DNA of 18,822 nucleotides from JBLHOS01 sp047623825 (GTDB lineage Bacteria; Pseudomonadota; Alphaproteobacteria; Rhodobacterales; Rhodobacteraceae), in contig JBLHOS010000061.1 of the NCBI GenBank assembly GCA_047623825.1, forward strand, positions 1-18,822. Direction: 5' to 3'. Positions 1 through 7,607 of this stretch are shown in pieces. The notes beneath the pieces were generated by a model, which worked only from the letters and a program-made list of their open reading frames with translations, did not search any database and was not told the DNA's origin. Position numbers and translations under genes: made by a program. The stretch's first letter is position 1. Each line of letters opens with the position of its first letter.

Positions 1-618
1 GAGATCGGTGTTGATGTTGTCGATGAAAATAGTGGCTTCTACCATGTTTCTGGTCACGCCAATCGCCCAGATCTTGAGGCGATGCACGATTTAATCCGGC
101 CATCTATCTTGTTGCCCATGCATGGTGAGCATCGCCATTTGCGCGAGCACGCCAAATTGGGAACAGCCAAAGGCATCTTGTCGGTGGTTGCGCCCAACGG
201 ATCGCTGGTTGAGCTGACTGGAAATTCCCCCGGCATTGTTGAGCATGTCGACGTCGCCCGGACCTATCTTGATGGGACCAGCTTGGTTGGTGCGTTTGAT
301 GGGGTCGTACGGGACCGGATCAGGCTTGCGATCAATGGGCTGGTTGTCGTGGCGTTGATTGTTGATGAAGCTGACGACCTGTTGGACGATTCTTGGGTCG
401 CTGTTCGCGGCCTGCCGGAACGTATCGGCAAGGGTGATGTCTTGTCGGACTACCTAGAGGACCGGCTGTCCGATGTGCTGCCGACGTTGGAGCCTAAAAC
501 TGTTGGCGATGATGACAAGCTGGAAGAGGCGGTCAAACGCATCGTCCGCCAGGTCTGCATGGGCGAAGTGGGCAAAAAACCAGAAGTGACGGTTCTGATA
601 TCACGCTTGATGGCCTAA
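1..618 (+). CDS. rnj: Ribonuclease J, C-terminal part (5' end outside window)
   Basis: The reading frame is open from the first base and ends at TAA 616-618, giving about 205 residues of a protein of normally about 550. The start of the fragment carries the conserved late part of the RNase J metallo-beta-lactamase/beta-CASP core: HVSGHA, then LIRPSILLPMHGEHRHLREHA, where the first His belongs to the nuclease centre. The rest matches the usual C-terminal domain that follows in this family. RNase J is a 5'-3' exonuclease and endonuclease that matures and degrades RNA in the cytoplasm. It is common in alphaproteobacteria. The methionine at 82 is internal and not the true start. A hairpin terminator follows the stop within 7 bp. 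What I see is the motif block; the nuclease role comes from family knowledge. Confidence 0.9.
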   Translation, partial: EIGVDVVDENSGFYHVSGHANRPDLEAMHDLIRPSILLPMHGEHRHLREHAKLGTAKGILSVVAPNGSLVELTGNSPGIVEHVDVARTYLDGTSLVGAFDGVVRDRIRLAINGLVVVALIVDEADDLLDDSWVAVRGLPERIGKGDVLSDYLEDRLSDVLPTLEPKTVGDDDKLEEAVKRIVRQVCMGEVGKKPEVTVLISRLMA

Positions 619-624
619 CAAACG

Positions 625-654
625 AAATCGGCCCCCAAAATAGGGGGCCGATTT
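625..654. terminator. Bidirectional intrinsic terminator between convergent genes
   Basis: A perfect 12-bp stem (arms 625-636 and 643-654, AAATCGGCCCCC against its complement) closes a 6-nt loop. The A/T ends of the arms give a short U-tract in both directions. It lies 7 bp after the RNase J stop and 27 bp after the helicase stop on the other strand, so it probably ends both transcripts. Confidence 0.9.
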
Positions 655-680
655 AGTCTATATCCGTATGCGACGTCAGA

Positions 681-2327
681 TTAGGCGGCAGTCTCATTGC
701 TAAAGCTTTCGGGTGCTTCGTCCTCACCGTCGTCAATAGATGGAGCCGCAGGGCCGCCGCGCCGCTCATCAAAGCTGAGCGCGATAAATGTGGGCATGTG
801 ATCACCCATGCCTAGCATTCGATTTTGGCGATCATTTCCACCACCGCTACTACCACCACGACCACCGCGATTGTTGGACTTCTGGTTGGTGCGTGGTGCA
901 TTGCGCGAACGCGAATCTGGTGCTTTTGCTTGCTGTTTTGGTTCAGGTGTCGGTTCGGACACAGCCACAATAGGTTCTGCAACAGGCGTCGTTGGCGCGG
1001 CCGTAACAGTCTCCGCCTCAGCAGTCGCTGCGACCGCTTGCGCTGCGGTGGATTTGTTCCGGCTTGGGCTGCGACTTGTGCGACGCGGTTTTTTCTCTGT
1101 CGCATCCGCAGACGTGGGCTCAGACGCAGTCGCGACTGTTGGCGTATCGGTCGCCGCTGGCGCCGTACTTCCCGTCGGTGACCACGGAGGATCCATCCGG
1201 GGTACTGAATTGCCGATCAAAGCCTCGATTGCGCTAAGGTATTTGTCGTCCGATGGGACCGCGATCATGATGGTTTTGCCCAACCGGCCAGCGCGACCCG
1301 TGCGGCCAATCCGGTGCACGTAATCCTCAGCATGGCTCGGGACATCAAAGTTTAGAACATGGCTGACATTTGGAATATCCAATCCACGGGCCGCCACATC
1401 GGAGGCTACTAGGAACTTGATCGATCCATCGCGAAAGCCGTCCAGCGTGCGGGTCCGGTGTGATTGTTCCAGATCGCCGTGTATCGGCTCGGCATTCATG
1501 CCGCTCGCCTTCAGCGATTTAGCCACGATATCCACATCAACCTTACGATTGCAGAAGATGATTGCGTTGGTGCACGCCTCACCCTCAGCCTCGATGATCG
1601 CGCGCAGCATCTCGCGTTTTTGCTTTGCGGATACGTCTTTGCGGGTTGGCTTAAAGCTGACCAGCGCCTGCGTGATCGTCTCAGATGCAGACGCTTGACG
1701 CGCAACTTCGATTCTTACTGGGTTGCTGAGGAACGTATTTGTAATTCGTTCAATCTCTGGTGCCATTGTGGCTGAGAAGAACAATGTTTGACGGGTGAAC
1801 GGCGTCATCGAGAAAATTCTCTCGATATCGGGAATAAAGCCCATGTCGAGCATCCGGTCTGCTTCGTCTACAACCATAATCTTGACGTCGGTCAAGATCA
1901 GTTTGCCGCGCTCAAAATGGTCAAGCAGGCGGCCTGGTGTGGCGATCAGTACGTCAACGCCGCGATCAATCAGCAGGTCTTGTTCCTTGAACGAGACGCC
2001 GCCGATCAGCAGGGCTTTGGTTAGTTTCAAGTACTTGGCATACGAGTCAAAATTCTCGGCAACTTGGGCTGCTAGTTCACGCGTGGGGCACAACACCAGA
2101 CTGCGCGGCATGCGCGCACGGGCGCGGCCTCGCGCCAACATCGTGATCATCGGAAGGGTGAAGCTGGCGGTTTTACCAGTACCGGTCTGGGCGATGCCCA
2201 ATACATCACGTCCCTCAAGTGCAGGCGGAATAGCCTCTGCCTGAATTGGCGTGGGCGTCTCATAGCCAGCTTCGAGAACGGCCTTTAAGACCTTGGGGTT
2301 AAGGTTTAGATCGGAAAATTTTGTCAT
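681..2327 (-). CDS. DEAD-box ATP-dependent RNA helicase, RhlE-like, with long disordered C-terminal tail
   Basis: This 548-residue protein has all the DEAD-box motifs: Q motif (FSDLNLNPKVL to TPIQ, residues 4-29), Walker A AQTGTGKT (46-53), PTRELA (81-86), DEAD (154-157), SAT (185-187) and HRIGRTGRAGR (338-348). It should unwind RNA duplexes using ATP, in ribosome assembly, cold adaptation or RNA decay. After about residue 390 the sequence becomes Ala/Thr/Pro/Glu-rich with basic patches, then a Gly/Arg/Ser/Asn-rich stretch (NNRGGRGGSSGGG) typical of RNA-binding tails. I chose the ATG at 2327 because family homology begins at MTKFSDL. An in-frame ATG at 2381 would add 18 residues of no family character. 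A 6-bp hairpin (2343-2359) lies just upstream of the chosen start. The exact paralogue (RhlE, or a DeaD/SrmB-type) is not certain. Confidence 0.93.
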   Translation of the reverse strand: MTKFSDLNLNPKVLKAVLEAGYETPTPIQAEAIPPALEGRDVLGIAQTGTGKTASFTLPMITMLARGRARARMPRSLVLCPTRELAAQVAENFDSYAKYLKLTKALLIGGVSFKEQDLLIDRGVDVLIATPGRLLDHFERGKLILTDVKIMVVDEADRMLDMGFIPDIERIFSMTPFTRQTLFFSATMAPEIERITNTFLSNPVRIEVARQASASETITQALVSFKPTRKDVSAKQKREMLRAIIEAEGEACTNAIIFCNRKVDVDIVAKSLKASGMNAEPIHGDLEQSHRTRTLDGFRDGSIKFLVASDVAARGLDIPNVSHVLNFDVPSHAEDYVHRIGRTGRAGRLGKTIMIAVPSDDKYLSAIEALIGNSVPRMDPPWSPTGSTAPAATDTPTVATASEPTSADATEKKPRRTSRSPSRNKSTAAQAVAATAEAETVTAAPTTPVAEPIVAVSEPTPEPKQQAKAPDSRSRNAPRTNQKSNNRGGRGGSSGGGNDRQNRMLGMGDHMPTFIALSFDERRGGPAAPSIDDGEDEAPESFSNETAA

Positions 2328-2433
2328 ATGCGTCCAGGTCACGCTGGCTTCGGGCCAGCCGGAAAAAGATGGAGCACACATACACTTATCGCGCTCCGCG
2401 AAGTCTCAAAACGCCTACCGTTTCGATATGCGC

Positions 2434-2462
2434 GACATAGAGCAATTGGGCGGCGACGTCAA
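2434..2462 (-). promoter_or_regulatory. Candidate sigma-70 promoter for the RNA helicase
   Basis: On the minus strand TTGACG (2457-2462) is followed after 17 bp by TATGTC (2434-2439), about 107 bp before the chosen helicase start. The -35 fits well and the -10 only partly. It lies in the 150-bp gap after the preceding gene, which is the only place for a helicase promoter. This is assigned by eye. Confidence 0.35.
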
Positions 2463-2477
2463 ATCAAGCTTGTTATG

Positions 2478-3212
2478 TCATGTGCCCGGACCACGCCGCC
2501 GCGCCCGCATTGTGGCAAAGCGTGCAAAAACGGTTCCTGGGTCTTCCAGAAGGTTTAAAATAAGGGTCTCAGCCAACAAAGTAATGGCCGGATCGGCCTG
2601 TGCGCTGGTCCAAAGGCGGGTCAGCAGCACACGGTGTAGATCACCCCGCGCCATCGCAAACGGTTTCAGACCCAAGGGCAGCACATGATCAGAGCGGCCC
2701 GGTGGAAAAGGCTCTGTCGGGCCTTTGTTTGAGAATAACCGCTCAGTCTCGGACAATTTGAGCATCGCAAATAGGGTCGCAAGGCCTTCGCCGACCTGCT
2801 TGCGCACTGGTGTCGTGCCAAAGCTGGCGAATGTCGCAGACGTCGAGATCAGCCAGCGGGGTGGAAGACCCGCAACCAAAAGGGCGGCATGTTCCTCCCA
2901 AAGTCGGTTAAAAAGTGGGGCGATATCGGGGGGTGGGTCGGCGCGGCGCAACAAGGTGATACATTGACCATTCAGCACCAAAAGCGGGCTTTGCCACGCA
3001 AATGCGCGGGCCAAATTACGGCTGCGCACAGCAAAATCGCCAAACGCCTCTTGCTCGGGCAGGCCCATAGGTGGGGTGATCCGAGCCGTGCTCAAGGCGG
3101 CAAGATCCATATCGGCAGCTGGCATATCTTCGGGGAACAGCGTGAACGGCGCCTCAGATGTTGTCTGGGCGTCTAACATGTCTTGCATCGTTGATTTTGA
3201 TTGCGTGCTCAT
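2478..3212 (-). CDS. Conserved hypothetical protein (244 aa), function unknown
   Basis: I do not recognise a family with a known activity. The protein has no signal peptide and no clear membrane segment, so it is probably cytoplasmic. The N-terminal 60 residues are polar and acidic (MSTQSKSTMQDMLDAQ and onwards). The remainder is mixed helical with many Leu/Ala, a Pro-rich spot (RADPPPDIAP) and a basic end (RARRRGPGT). The start is an ATG at 3210-3212 with no good Shine-Dalgarno; the ATG eight codons further in is an alternative. It begins 30 bp after the stop of the lipoprotein-like gene upstream, which suggests one transcript with that gene and prfC. Base composition and codon use look like those of its neighbours, so it is probably a resident gene of this lineage. 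Confidence 0.7.
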   Translation of the reverse strand: MSTQSKSTMQDMLDAQTTSEAPFTLFPEDMPAADMDLAALSTARITPPMGLPEQEAFGDFAVRSRNLARAFAWQSPLLVLNGQCITLLRRADPPPDIAPLFNRLWEEHAALLVAGLPPRWLISTSATFASFGTTPVRKQVGEGLATLFAMLKLSETERLFSNKGPTEPFPPGRSDHVLPLGLKPFAMARGDLHRVLLTRLWTSAQADPAITLLAETLILNLLEDPGTVFARFATMRARRRGPGT

Positions 3213-3242
3213 CGCGCTACAGTATCGCGCGCGCCGTCTTTG

Positions 3243-3725
3243 TCAAAAGGAAGTAAACTGCGCTTCTGCCTCAAGAAAAAGTGTTGCAGGTACGTGCACA
3301 GCGATGGGGCCGGAGGGGCCAAAAAGATCACCGCTGATGCCTGTTTGACGCGCAATGGACATCTGCGATTGGATAAGCGGCAGATACCCCATGACCCGCG
3401 CGCGGCAATTGCCATTGACGCAGATATGCGTGCGTCGATCATAGCGCGACAGCCGTGTTTCGGTGCCATTCCGCCAAATGCTGTTGATCCTAAGAGTGTG
3501 GACCCCGTCGCGCACTTGCGAAAAGACCAATGACTGAAACCGCTCACCCTGATGTTCGGCGACAATAACATGGGCCAAAATGACGTGGTGCACGTGGTCT
3601 GAAACCACCAATTGGGCTGAGTATCCACCACGCACGCCCGTGATGTCACTGTTGAGCTGCCCGGCAGGCCGGGTGGGCGTGCAAGACAGACATAGCAACA
3701 AAAGAAAACAGACCAGACCCCGCAT
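3243..3725 (-). CDS. Small exported protein, possible lipoprotein, unknown function
   Basis: The 160-residue protein opens with a short signal peptide, MRGLVCFLLLLCLSC, then CTPTRPAGQ. Cys15 could be a lipidated cysteine, but the lipobox (C-L-S-C) is imperfect, so a secreted periplasmic form is also possible. The mature part is beta-rich by eye and has a close cysteine pair, HICVNGNC, that could form a disulfide. No catalytic motif is recognised. I chose ATG 3725 because the hydrophobic leader begins right after it; a GTG at 3740 would add five residues. It starts 34 bp after the prfC stop and ends 30 bp before the next gene, so the three are probably co-transcribed. Confidence 0.65.
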   Translation of the reverse strand: MRGLVCFLLLLCLSCTPTRPAGQLNSDITGVRGGYSAQLVVSDHVHHVILAHVIVAEHQGERFQSLVFSQVRDGVHTLRINSIWRNGTETRLSRYDRRTHICVNGNCRARVMGYLPLIQSQMSIARQTGISGDLFGPSGPIAVHVPATLFLEAEAQFTSF

Positions 3726-3759
3726 GACGCAAACTGGCACCCTTAAGGTTAAGGTCTGG

Positions 3760-5367
3760 TTAAATCATTAACTCTTTAGTCGCTGACAGCGTGATATCGG
3801 GATAGTCGCGAGCAACCCGGTCAATATCCCACTGCAGGCGCGTCAAATAGACTGGATCGCCGTCATTATCGGTCGCGATATGCTGTTTATTCGCATTTGA
3901 GAACGCGTCCACGGCCAAGCGGGAGCCATGGACCCACCGCGCCGACGTAAATTGCGACGGTTCAAACCGAACTGGCAGACCGTATTCCAGCTCTATCCGG
4001 CTGGCCAGAACCTCAAATTGCAGCGCGCCAACAACACCCACAATAAAACCAGACCCAAAGGTTGGCTTAAAGATCTTGGCGGCACCCTCTTCGGCGAATT
4101 GGGTCAAGGCCTTGTCCAAGTGTTTGGCCTTGAGCGGATCACCCGCGCGGCAGGTTTGTAGCAGTTCGGGCGCAAAGCTGGGGATGCCGATAAAGCGCAG
4201 GCCTTCGCCCTCAGTCAGTGCGTCGCCGATCCGCAATTGTCCGTGGTTTGGAATGCCGATGATGTCGCCTGCCCAGGCTTCCTCAGCCAATTCGCGGTCA
4301 GACGCCAAAAACATGACTGGGTTTGAGATCGACATAATCTTGCTGGACCGCACATGCGTCATCTTCATTCCGCGTTTGAAATGACCAGAGACGAGCCGGA
4401 CAAACGCAACGCGGTCGCGGTGCTTTGGGTCCATATTTGCCTGCACCTTAAAAACGAAACCGGCGACTTTGGTTTCCTCAGGTGCGACTTGGCGGGTGTC
4501 CGCGTTCAGGATCTGGGGCTGTGGGCCGTAGCTGGCGATACCGTCCATTAATTCCTTGACGCCGAATGAGTTGATGGCGGACCCGAACCAGATCGGCGAA
4601 AGCGAGCCCTCAAGAAACGCATCGCGGTCAAATGGCGGCAGAAGTTGGCGCGCCATTTCAATCTCTTCACGTAGTTTTTCAAGAACATCGGGGGCCAAAT
4701 GTTCAGCTAGTTTCGGGTCGTCCAGCCCTTCGATAGAGATGCTTTTGGACACAACATTCCGGTCGGCGCGGTCCATCAGCTCCAACCGGTCACGGATCAG
4801 GTCATAGCAACCAACAAAATCACGACCGACGCCAATGGGCCAACTGGCCGGCGTCACATCAATGGCTAGATTTTCCTGAATCTCATCGATAATATCGAAG
4901 GTATCACGGCTTTCCCGGTCCATCTTGTTACAAAAGGTCAGGATCGGCAGATCGCGCATCCGGCAAACTTCAAACAGTTTTTGAGTTTGACTTTCCACGC
5001 CTTTGGCTCCGTCGATTACCATCACGGCCGCGTCTACAGCCGTCAGCGTACGGTAGGTGTCTTCGGAAAAATCAGAGTGGCCGGGCGTGTCTACTAGATT
5101 GAACCGGTAGCTGCCATAATCGAACGACATTGCCGAGGCTGAGACTGAAATGCCCCGATCCTTTTCCATCTGCATGAAGTCAGAACGGGTGCGCCGCGCC
5201 TCACCTTTGGCACGGACTTGTCCTGCCATTTGGATCGCGCCGCCATAGAGCAGAAATTTCTCCGTTAGCGTCGTCTTGCCTGCGTCGGGATGCGAAATGA
5301 TCGCAAAGGTCCGGCGTCGGGCAATTTCAGGGTGCAATTGAGGGCGGTTTGTCGGTGTATCCAGCAT
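3760..5367 (-). CDS. prfC: Peptide chain release factor 3 (GTPase RF3)
   Basis: This is a full-length 535-residue translational GTPase. It shows the G1 P-loop SHPDAGKTT (25-33), the switch region RGIS (71-74), G3 DTPGH (93-97) and G4 NKMD (147-150). After the G domain come the EF-Tu-like domain II and the RF3-specific C-terminal domain (for example FGSGFIVGVVGALQFEVL). RF3 recycles RF1 and RF2 from the ribosome after peptide release and takes part in translation quality control. The start at 5367 fits the family N-terminus (LHPEIARRRTFAIISHPD). There is no recognisable Shine-Dalgarno, and a promoter-like pair lies immediately upstream (see 5374-5402). It heads a probable three-gene transcript with the two unknown genes downstream. 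Confidence 0.97.
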   Translation of the reverse strand: MLDTPTNRPQLHPEIARRRTFAIISHPDAGKTTLTEKFLLYGGAIQMAGQVRAKGEARRTRSDFMQMEKDRGISVSASAMSFDYGSYRFNLVDTPGHSDFSEDTYRTLTAVDAAVMVIDGAKGVESQTQKLFEVCRMRDLPILTFCNKMDRESRDTFDIIDEIQENLAIDVTPASWPIGVGRDFVGCYDLIRDRLELMDRADRNVVSKSISIEGLDDPKLAEHLAPDVLEKLREEIEMARQLLPPFDRDAFLEGSLSPIWFGSAINSFGVKELMDGIASYGPQPQILNADTRQVAPEETKVAGFVFKVQANMDPKHRDRVAFVRLVSGHFKRGMKMTHVRSSKIMSISNPVMFLASDRELAEEAWAGDIIGIPNHGQLRIGDALTEGEGLRFIGIPSFAPELLQTCRAGDPLKAKHLDKALTQFAEEGAAKIFKPTFGSGFIVGVVGALQFEVLASRIELEYGLPVRFEPSQFTSARWVHGSRLAVDAFSNANKQHIATDNDGDPVYLTRLQWDIDRVARDYPDITLSATKELMI

Positions 5368-5373
5368 GGGCGC

Positions 5374-5402
5374 GATATAGGCGACGGCGAAGATTTGCGC
5401 AA
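5374..5402 (-). promoter_or_regulatory. Candidate prfC promoter placing the start site at or next to the ATG
   Basis: On the minus strand TTGCGC (5397-5402) and TATATC (5374-5379) are separated by 17 bp. The -10 ends only 6 bp before the prfC ATG (5365-5367), so a transcript from it would be leaderless or nearly so. This agrees with the absence of a Shine-Dalgarno. The match to consensus is moderate and assigned by eye. Confidence 0.3.
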
Positions 5403-5524
5403 TCGGGGAACGCAGTCATGGCAGGGATATGCGGATCGTACATTATTTGAACATTTAGGGCATTAAGCATTCACAAATCGCAGCAACATTGGTTGGCGGA
5501 TACTGGACCCAGAACGAGGCGGAA
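5403..5524. other. Intergenic stretch upstream of prfC
   Basis: Together with the sites around it this belongs to a 333-bp gap between prfC and the Hint-domain gene. Apart from A/T-rich patches near 5440-5475 that could hold promoter elements, I see no gene, repeat or RNA structure in it. Confidence 0.5.
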
Positions 5525-5704
5525 ATGTCATCAATGGCAAGCATACGTAATGGTCCGTGCCTTCTAGGCATAATTTTTGGAATTTATGCGATGGTCACAG
5601 AAAATGCGGATCGGACGCAGATGAAAGAGCTTTCAGTCCATCATGTATTGGGCGGCAAGGTCCCCTATGATGAATTCTTTATGATGCAGCCGTCCACCAC
5701 CTAA
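5525..5704 (+). CDS. Possible small protein (59 aa), doubtful
   Basis: An ATG at 5525 follows a fair Shine-Dalgarno (GAGG, 5516-5519, 5 bp spacing). It opens a 59-codon frame ending in TAA at 5704, which overlaps the last bases of the convergent Hint gene. The predicted peptide has a short hydrophobic stretch (CLLGIIFGIYAMV) that could cross or touch the membrane, then a polar tail. I recognise no family. It is the only frame of note in the 5368-5700 gap and does not lie over another gene, but a chance ORF of this length is quite possible. An upstream in-frame ATG at 5489 would give 71 residues. Confidence 0.25.
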   Translation: MSSMASIRNGPCLLGIIFGIYAMVTENADRTQMKELSVHHVLGGKVPYDEFFMMQPSTT

Positions 5705-6711
5705 CGCGGTTTGATTTGTCCACGGCTGGCACGGGTCAGCCGGACGACGGCATCCTCCGGCTCATCGTCAAAAGAAGACCGTGTCACTTCGATAGTAGTG
5801 GCGTACAATCGACCCTCGGCAGACCGCGATAGTTTGATATCTTTGGGCAATCCGGCGCGGGTGCCGTCTGTGACCAGCAGGCTCTCTACTGCGATACCTT
5901 CGGCGTAGATGATCACATGGTGGTCAAACAGCAATGTGTATGTGTCGATGAAGCCGCCCTTTTCCTGAACAACACTTTGCCCGTTCAATAGGTAGCCCGC
6001 CTTGACCATGACCTCAGCCCGACCGGCCCCAATCTCATCGTGACGTTGAAAAATGAACAGGCGGTGGTGGGGGCTTAGCCGCAAATCACGTGCCACGTTC
6101 AGGGTGCCCTCAGAGATGCGGACCGGCGCCATTGACCCGGTTGCACGCACGGTTTTGTGCCCGATCCAACGGATGGTTTGCACGCCATGGTCGCGGGTCA
6201 AAAGCCGATCACCTTCAAGCAGGTCTTCAACCGGCGTTTGACGGCCATCCGCACGGGTCAAATGAGTGCCCCACAGAAAGCTGACTGAGGCGATATCGGC
6301 AAAGCGGCGGGGGGCGGCGTCAACCTCAGTGTCCAGCAACTCGTACTCGGTATTGGGCTCCAGCGTCGCAAGCGGCAAGATCAGCCGCAACGTGTCTTTA
6401 TCACCAGTCAGTTTTAACAACAACAGTTCGACCAAAGAGCCGTCAGGCGCCATTAAGGTATGGCACAGCTCCAATGTGACCTTATCGCCGGGCGTGCCAA
6501 TTTGTGACCCGTCCGCCACCTCTTGCCCACTGGAAGGGCTGTCACAGATTGAGATTTTCAGACAATTCGCTGTCCGACGAAGCAGGTAGATATCGCCCAT
6601 GATTGCCGCATCCGCACTGCCGATAGGATCACCCAAATTCGCACCGGTACTGACGGTTAGATCCGTGACTACATAGGTATCAAAGGTGAAAAGCGGTGGG
6701 CGGGTCGTCAT
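5701..6711 (-). CDS. Hint-domain protein of the Roseobacter Hint_2 type, Ser in place of the Cys nucleophile
   Basis: The protein has 336 residues. The start at 6711 is set by a near-perfect Shine-Dalgarno AGGAGG four bases upstream; the open frame reaches 6789 but is not needed. The N-terminal half (1-140) is an Asp/Gly/Thr-containing beta-type region seen in many Rhodobacteraceae Hint proteins. The Hint module runs from about 144 to 280: SFLWGTHLTRADG, PVEDLLEGDRLLTRDHG, IRWIG, LSPHHRLFI, then YTLLFDHHVIIYAEGI and ESLL. Hint_2 proteins usually begin this module with Cys-Phe-x-x-Gly-Thr; here Ser144 stands in that place. The biological role of such bacterial Hint proteins is mostly unknown; self-processing or association with secreted RTX-like proteins is suggested for relatives. 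No signal peptide is visible. It is divergent from the SDR gene. Confidence 0.88.
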   Translation of the reverse strand: MTTRPPLFTFDTYVVTDLTVSTGANLGDPIGSADAAIMGDIYLLRRTANCLKISICDSPSSGQEVADGSQIGTPGDKVTLELCHTLMAPDGSLVELLLLKLTGDKDTLRLILPLATLEPNTEYELLDTEVDAAPRRFADIASVSFLWGTHLTRADGRQTPVEDLLEGDRLLTRDHGVQTIRWIGHKTVRATGSMAPVRISEGTLNVARDLRLSPHHRLFIFQRHDEIGAGRAEVMVKAGYLLNGQSVVQEKGGFIDTYTLLFDHHVIIYAEGIAVESLLVTDGTRAGLPKDIKLSRSAEGRLYATTIEVTRSSFDDEPEDAVVRLTRASRGQIKPR

Positions 6712-6729
6712 GGGGCCTCCTGATTGGCA

Positions 6730-6757
6730 TTGATCGGTGCGCGCATGGTCGGATAAC
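6730..6757 (+). promoter_or_regulatory. Candidate promoter for the SDR-alkC pair
   Basis: TTGATC (6730-6735) and GATAAC (6752-6757) lie 16 bp apart, about 70 bp before the SDR start, in the 116-bp divergent gap with the Hint gene. Each box matches consensus at four of six positions. Assigned by eye. Confidence 0.25.
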
Positions 6758-6827
6758 GACAAGCACCTCTGGCCATAACGCAAAGCCAATGCTACCCAAC
6801 AATTAAAGCAAGATTAGGGAGAGATCG

Positions 6828-7607
6828 ATGGACTTGGGAATTTCTGGTAAAAAAGCACTGGTTTGCGCGTCCTCCAAGGGGTTGGGCAAAGGTTGCGCCG
6901 AGGCGCTGGCCGCGGCTGGTGTCAATCTGGTTCTCAATGCCCGTGGTGTAGAGGCGTTGGAGGCAACGGCTGCTGCAATCCGGGCAACTTACGGTGTTGA
7001 GGTTACCACGGTGGCCATAGACGTCACAACCGAGAATGGCCGACTTGCTGTTCTGGCCGAGGCGTCTGATGTCGATATTCTGATAACCAATGCCGGAGGC
7101 CCGCCCCCCGGATCTTGGACCGACTGGACGCGTGACGATTTCATCGCAGCAATTGACGCCAATATGCTGACGCCGATCCTGTTGATGACAGCGCTTTTGC
7201 CACAGATGATCGACAAGGGCTGGGGCAGGGTGGTCAACATCACCTCACAATCGGTTAAGGCGCCAATTCCGGCTTTGGGTCTGTCTAACGCGGCGCGGAC
7301 TGGTTTGACGGGTTATGTTGCGGGGACATCGCGTCAGGTTGCGCCGTTTGGGGTCACGATCAACAACTTGCTACCCGGCATTCATGCAACCGACCGCGCC
7401 ATTTCACTTGATACTGGTGTCAGCAAAACGCAGGGCGTGTCGCTGGATCAGGCAAAGTCAAACCGGCAGCTGACGATCCCCGCGCGCCGCTATGGCACAG
7501 CAGAAGAGTTTGGCCAGACCTGCGCGTTCATGTGTTCGCAGCATGCAGGCTTTATGGTTGGCCAAAACGTTTTGCTGGATGGCGGGGCCACTGTCGCCAC
7601 CATATGA
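6828..7607 (+). CDS. SDR-family oxidoreductase with atypical active site (SNxxR instead of YxxxK)
   Basis: The 259-residue protein has the Rossmann fold of classical short-chain dehydrogenases: a glycine-rich cofactor loop (CASSKGLGKG, 13-22), an acidic D65-V66 in the adenine region, NAG (88-90), the catalytic-type Ser140 (NITSQS) and the C-terminal LLDGGAT. The YxxxK pair is replaced by Ser153-Asn-Ala-Ala-Arg157. Several FabG-like SDR subfamilies share this SNxxR form, so it may be a subfamily trait rather than damage. The substrate is unknown, and the label 3-oxoacyl-ACP reductase should not be taken literally. A good Shine-Dalgarno (AGGGAGAG) lies before ATG 6828. Its TGA overlaps the ATG of the AlkC-like gene (ATGA), so the two are translationally coupled. 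Confidence 0.9.
   Translation: MDLGISGKKALVCASSKGLGKGCAEALAAAGVNLVLNARGVEALEATAAAIRATYGVEVTTVAIDVTTENGRLAVLAEASDVDILITNAGGPPPGSWTDWTRDDFIAAIDANMLTPILLMTALLPQMIDKGWGRVVNITSQSVKAPIPALGLSNAARTGLTGYVAGTSRQVAPFGVTINNLLPGIHATDRAISLDTGVSKTQGVSLDQAKSNRQLTIPARRYGTAEEFGQTCAFMCSQHAGFMVGQNVLLDGGATVATI

Noticed and set aside
808..1323. Long plus-strand frame over the helicase tail
   Set aside because: It lies opposite the Ala/Thr/Pro-rich tail of the helicase; low-complexity, G/C-biased codons create open antisense frames. No family features.
2328..2381. 18-residue N-terminal extension of the helicase
   Set aside because: The DEAD-box family homology starts at the ATG at 2327, and the extension has no recognisable character.
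7532..7603. 24-residue upstream extension of the AlkC-like protein
   Set aside because: It lies inside the SDR coding sequence; the ATGA overlap start at 7604 is the natural coupled start.
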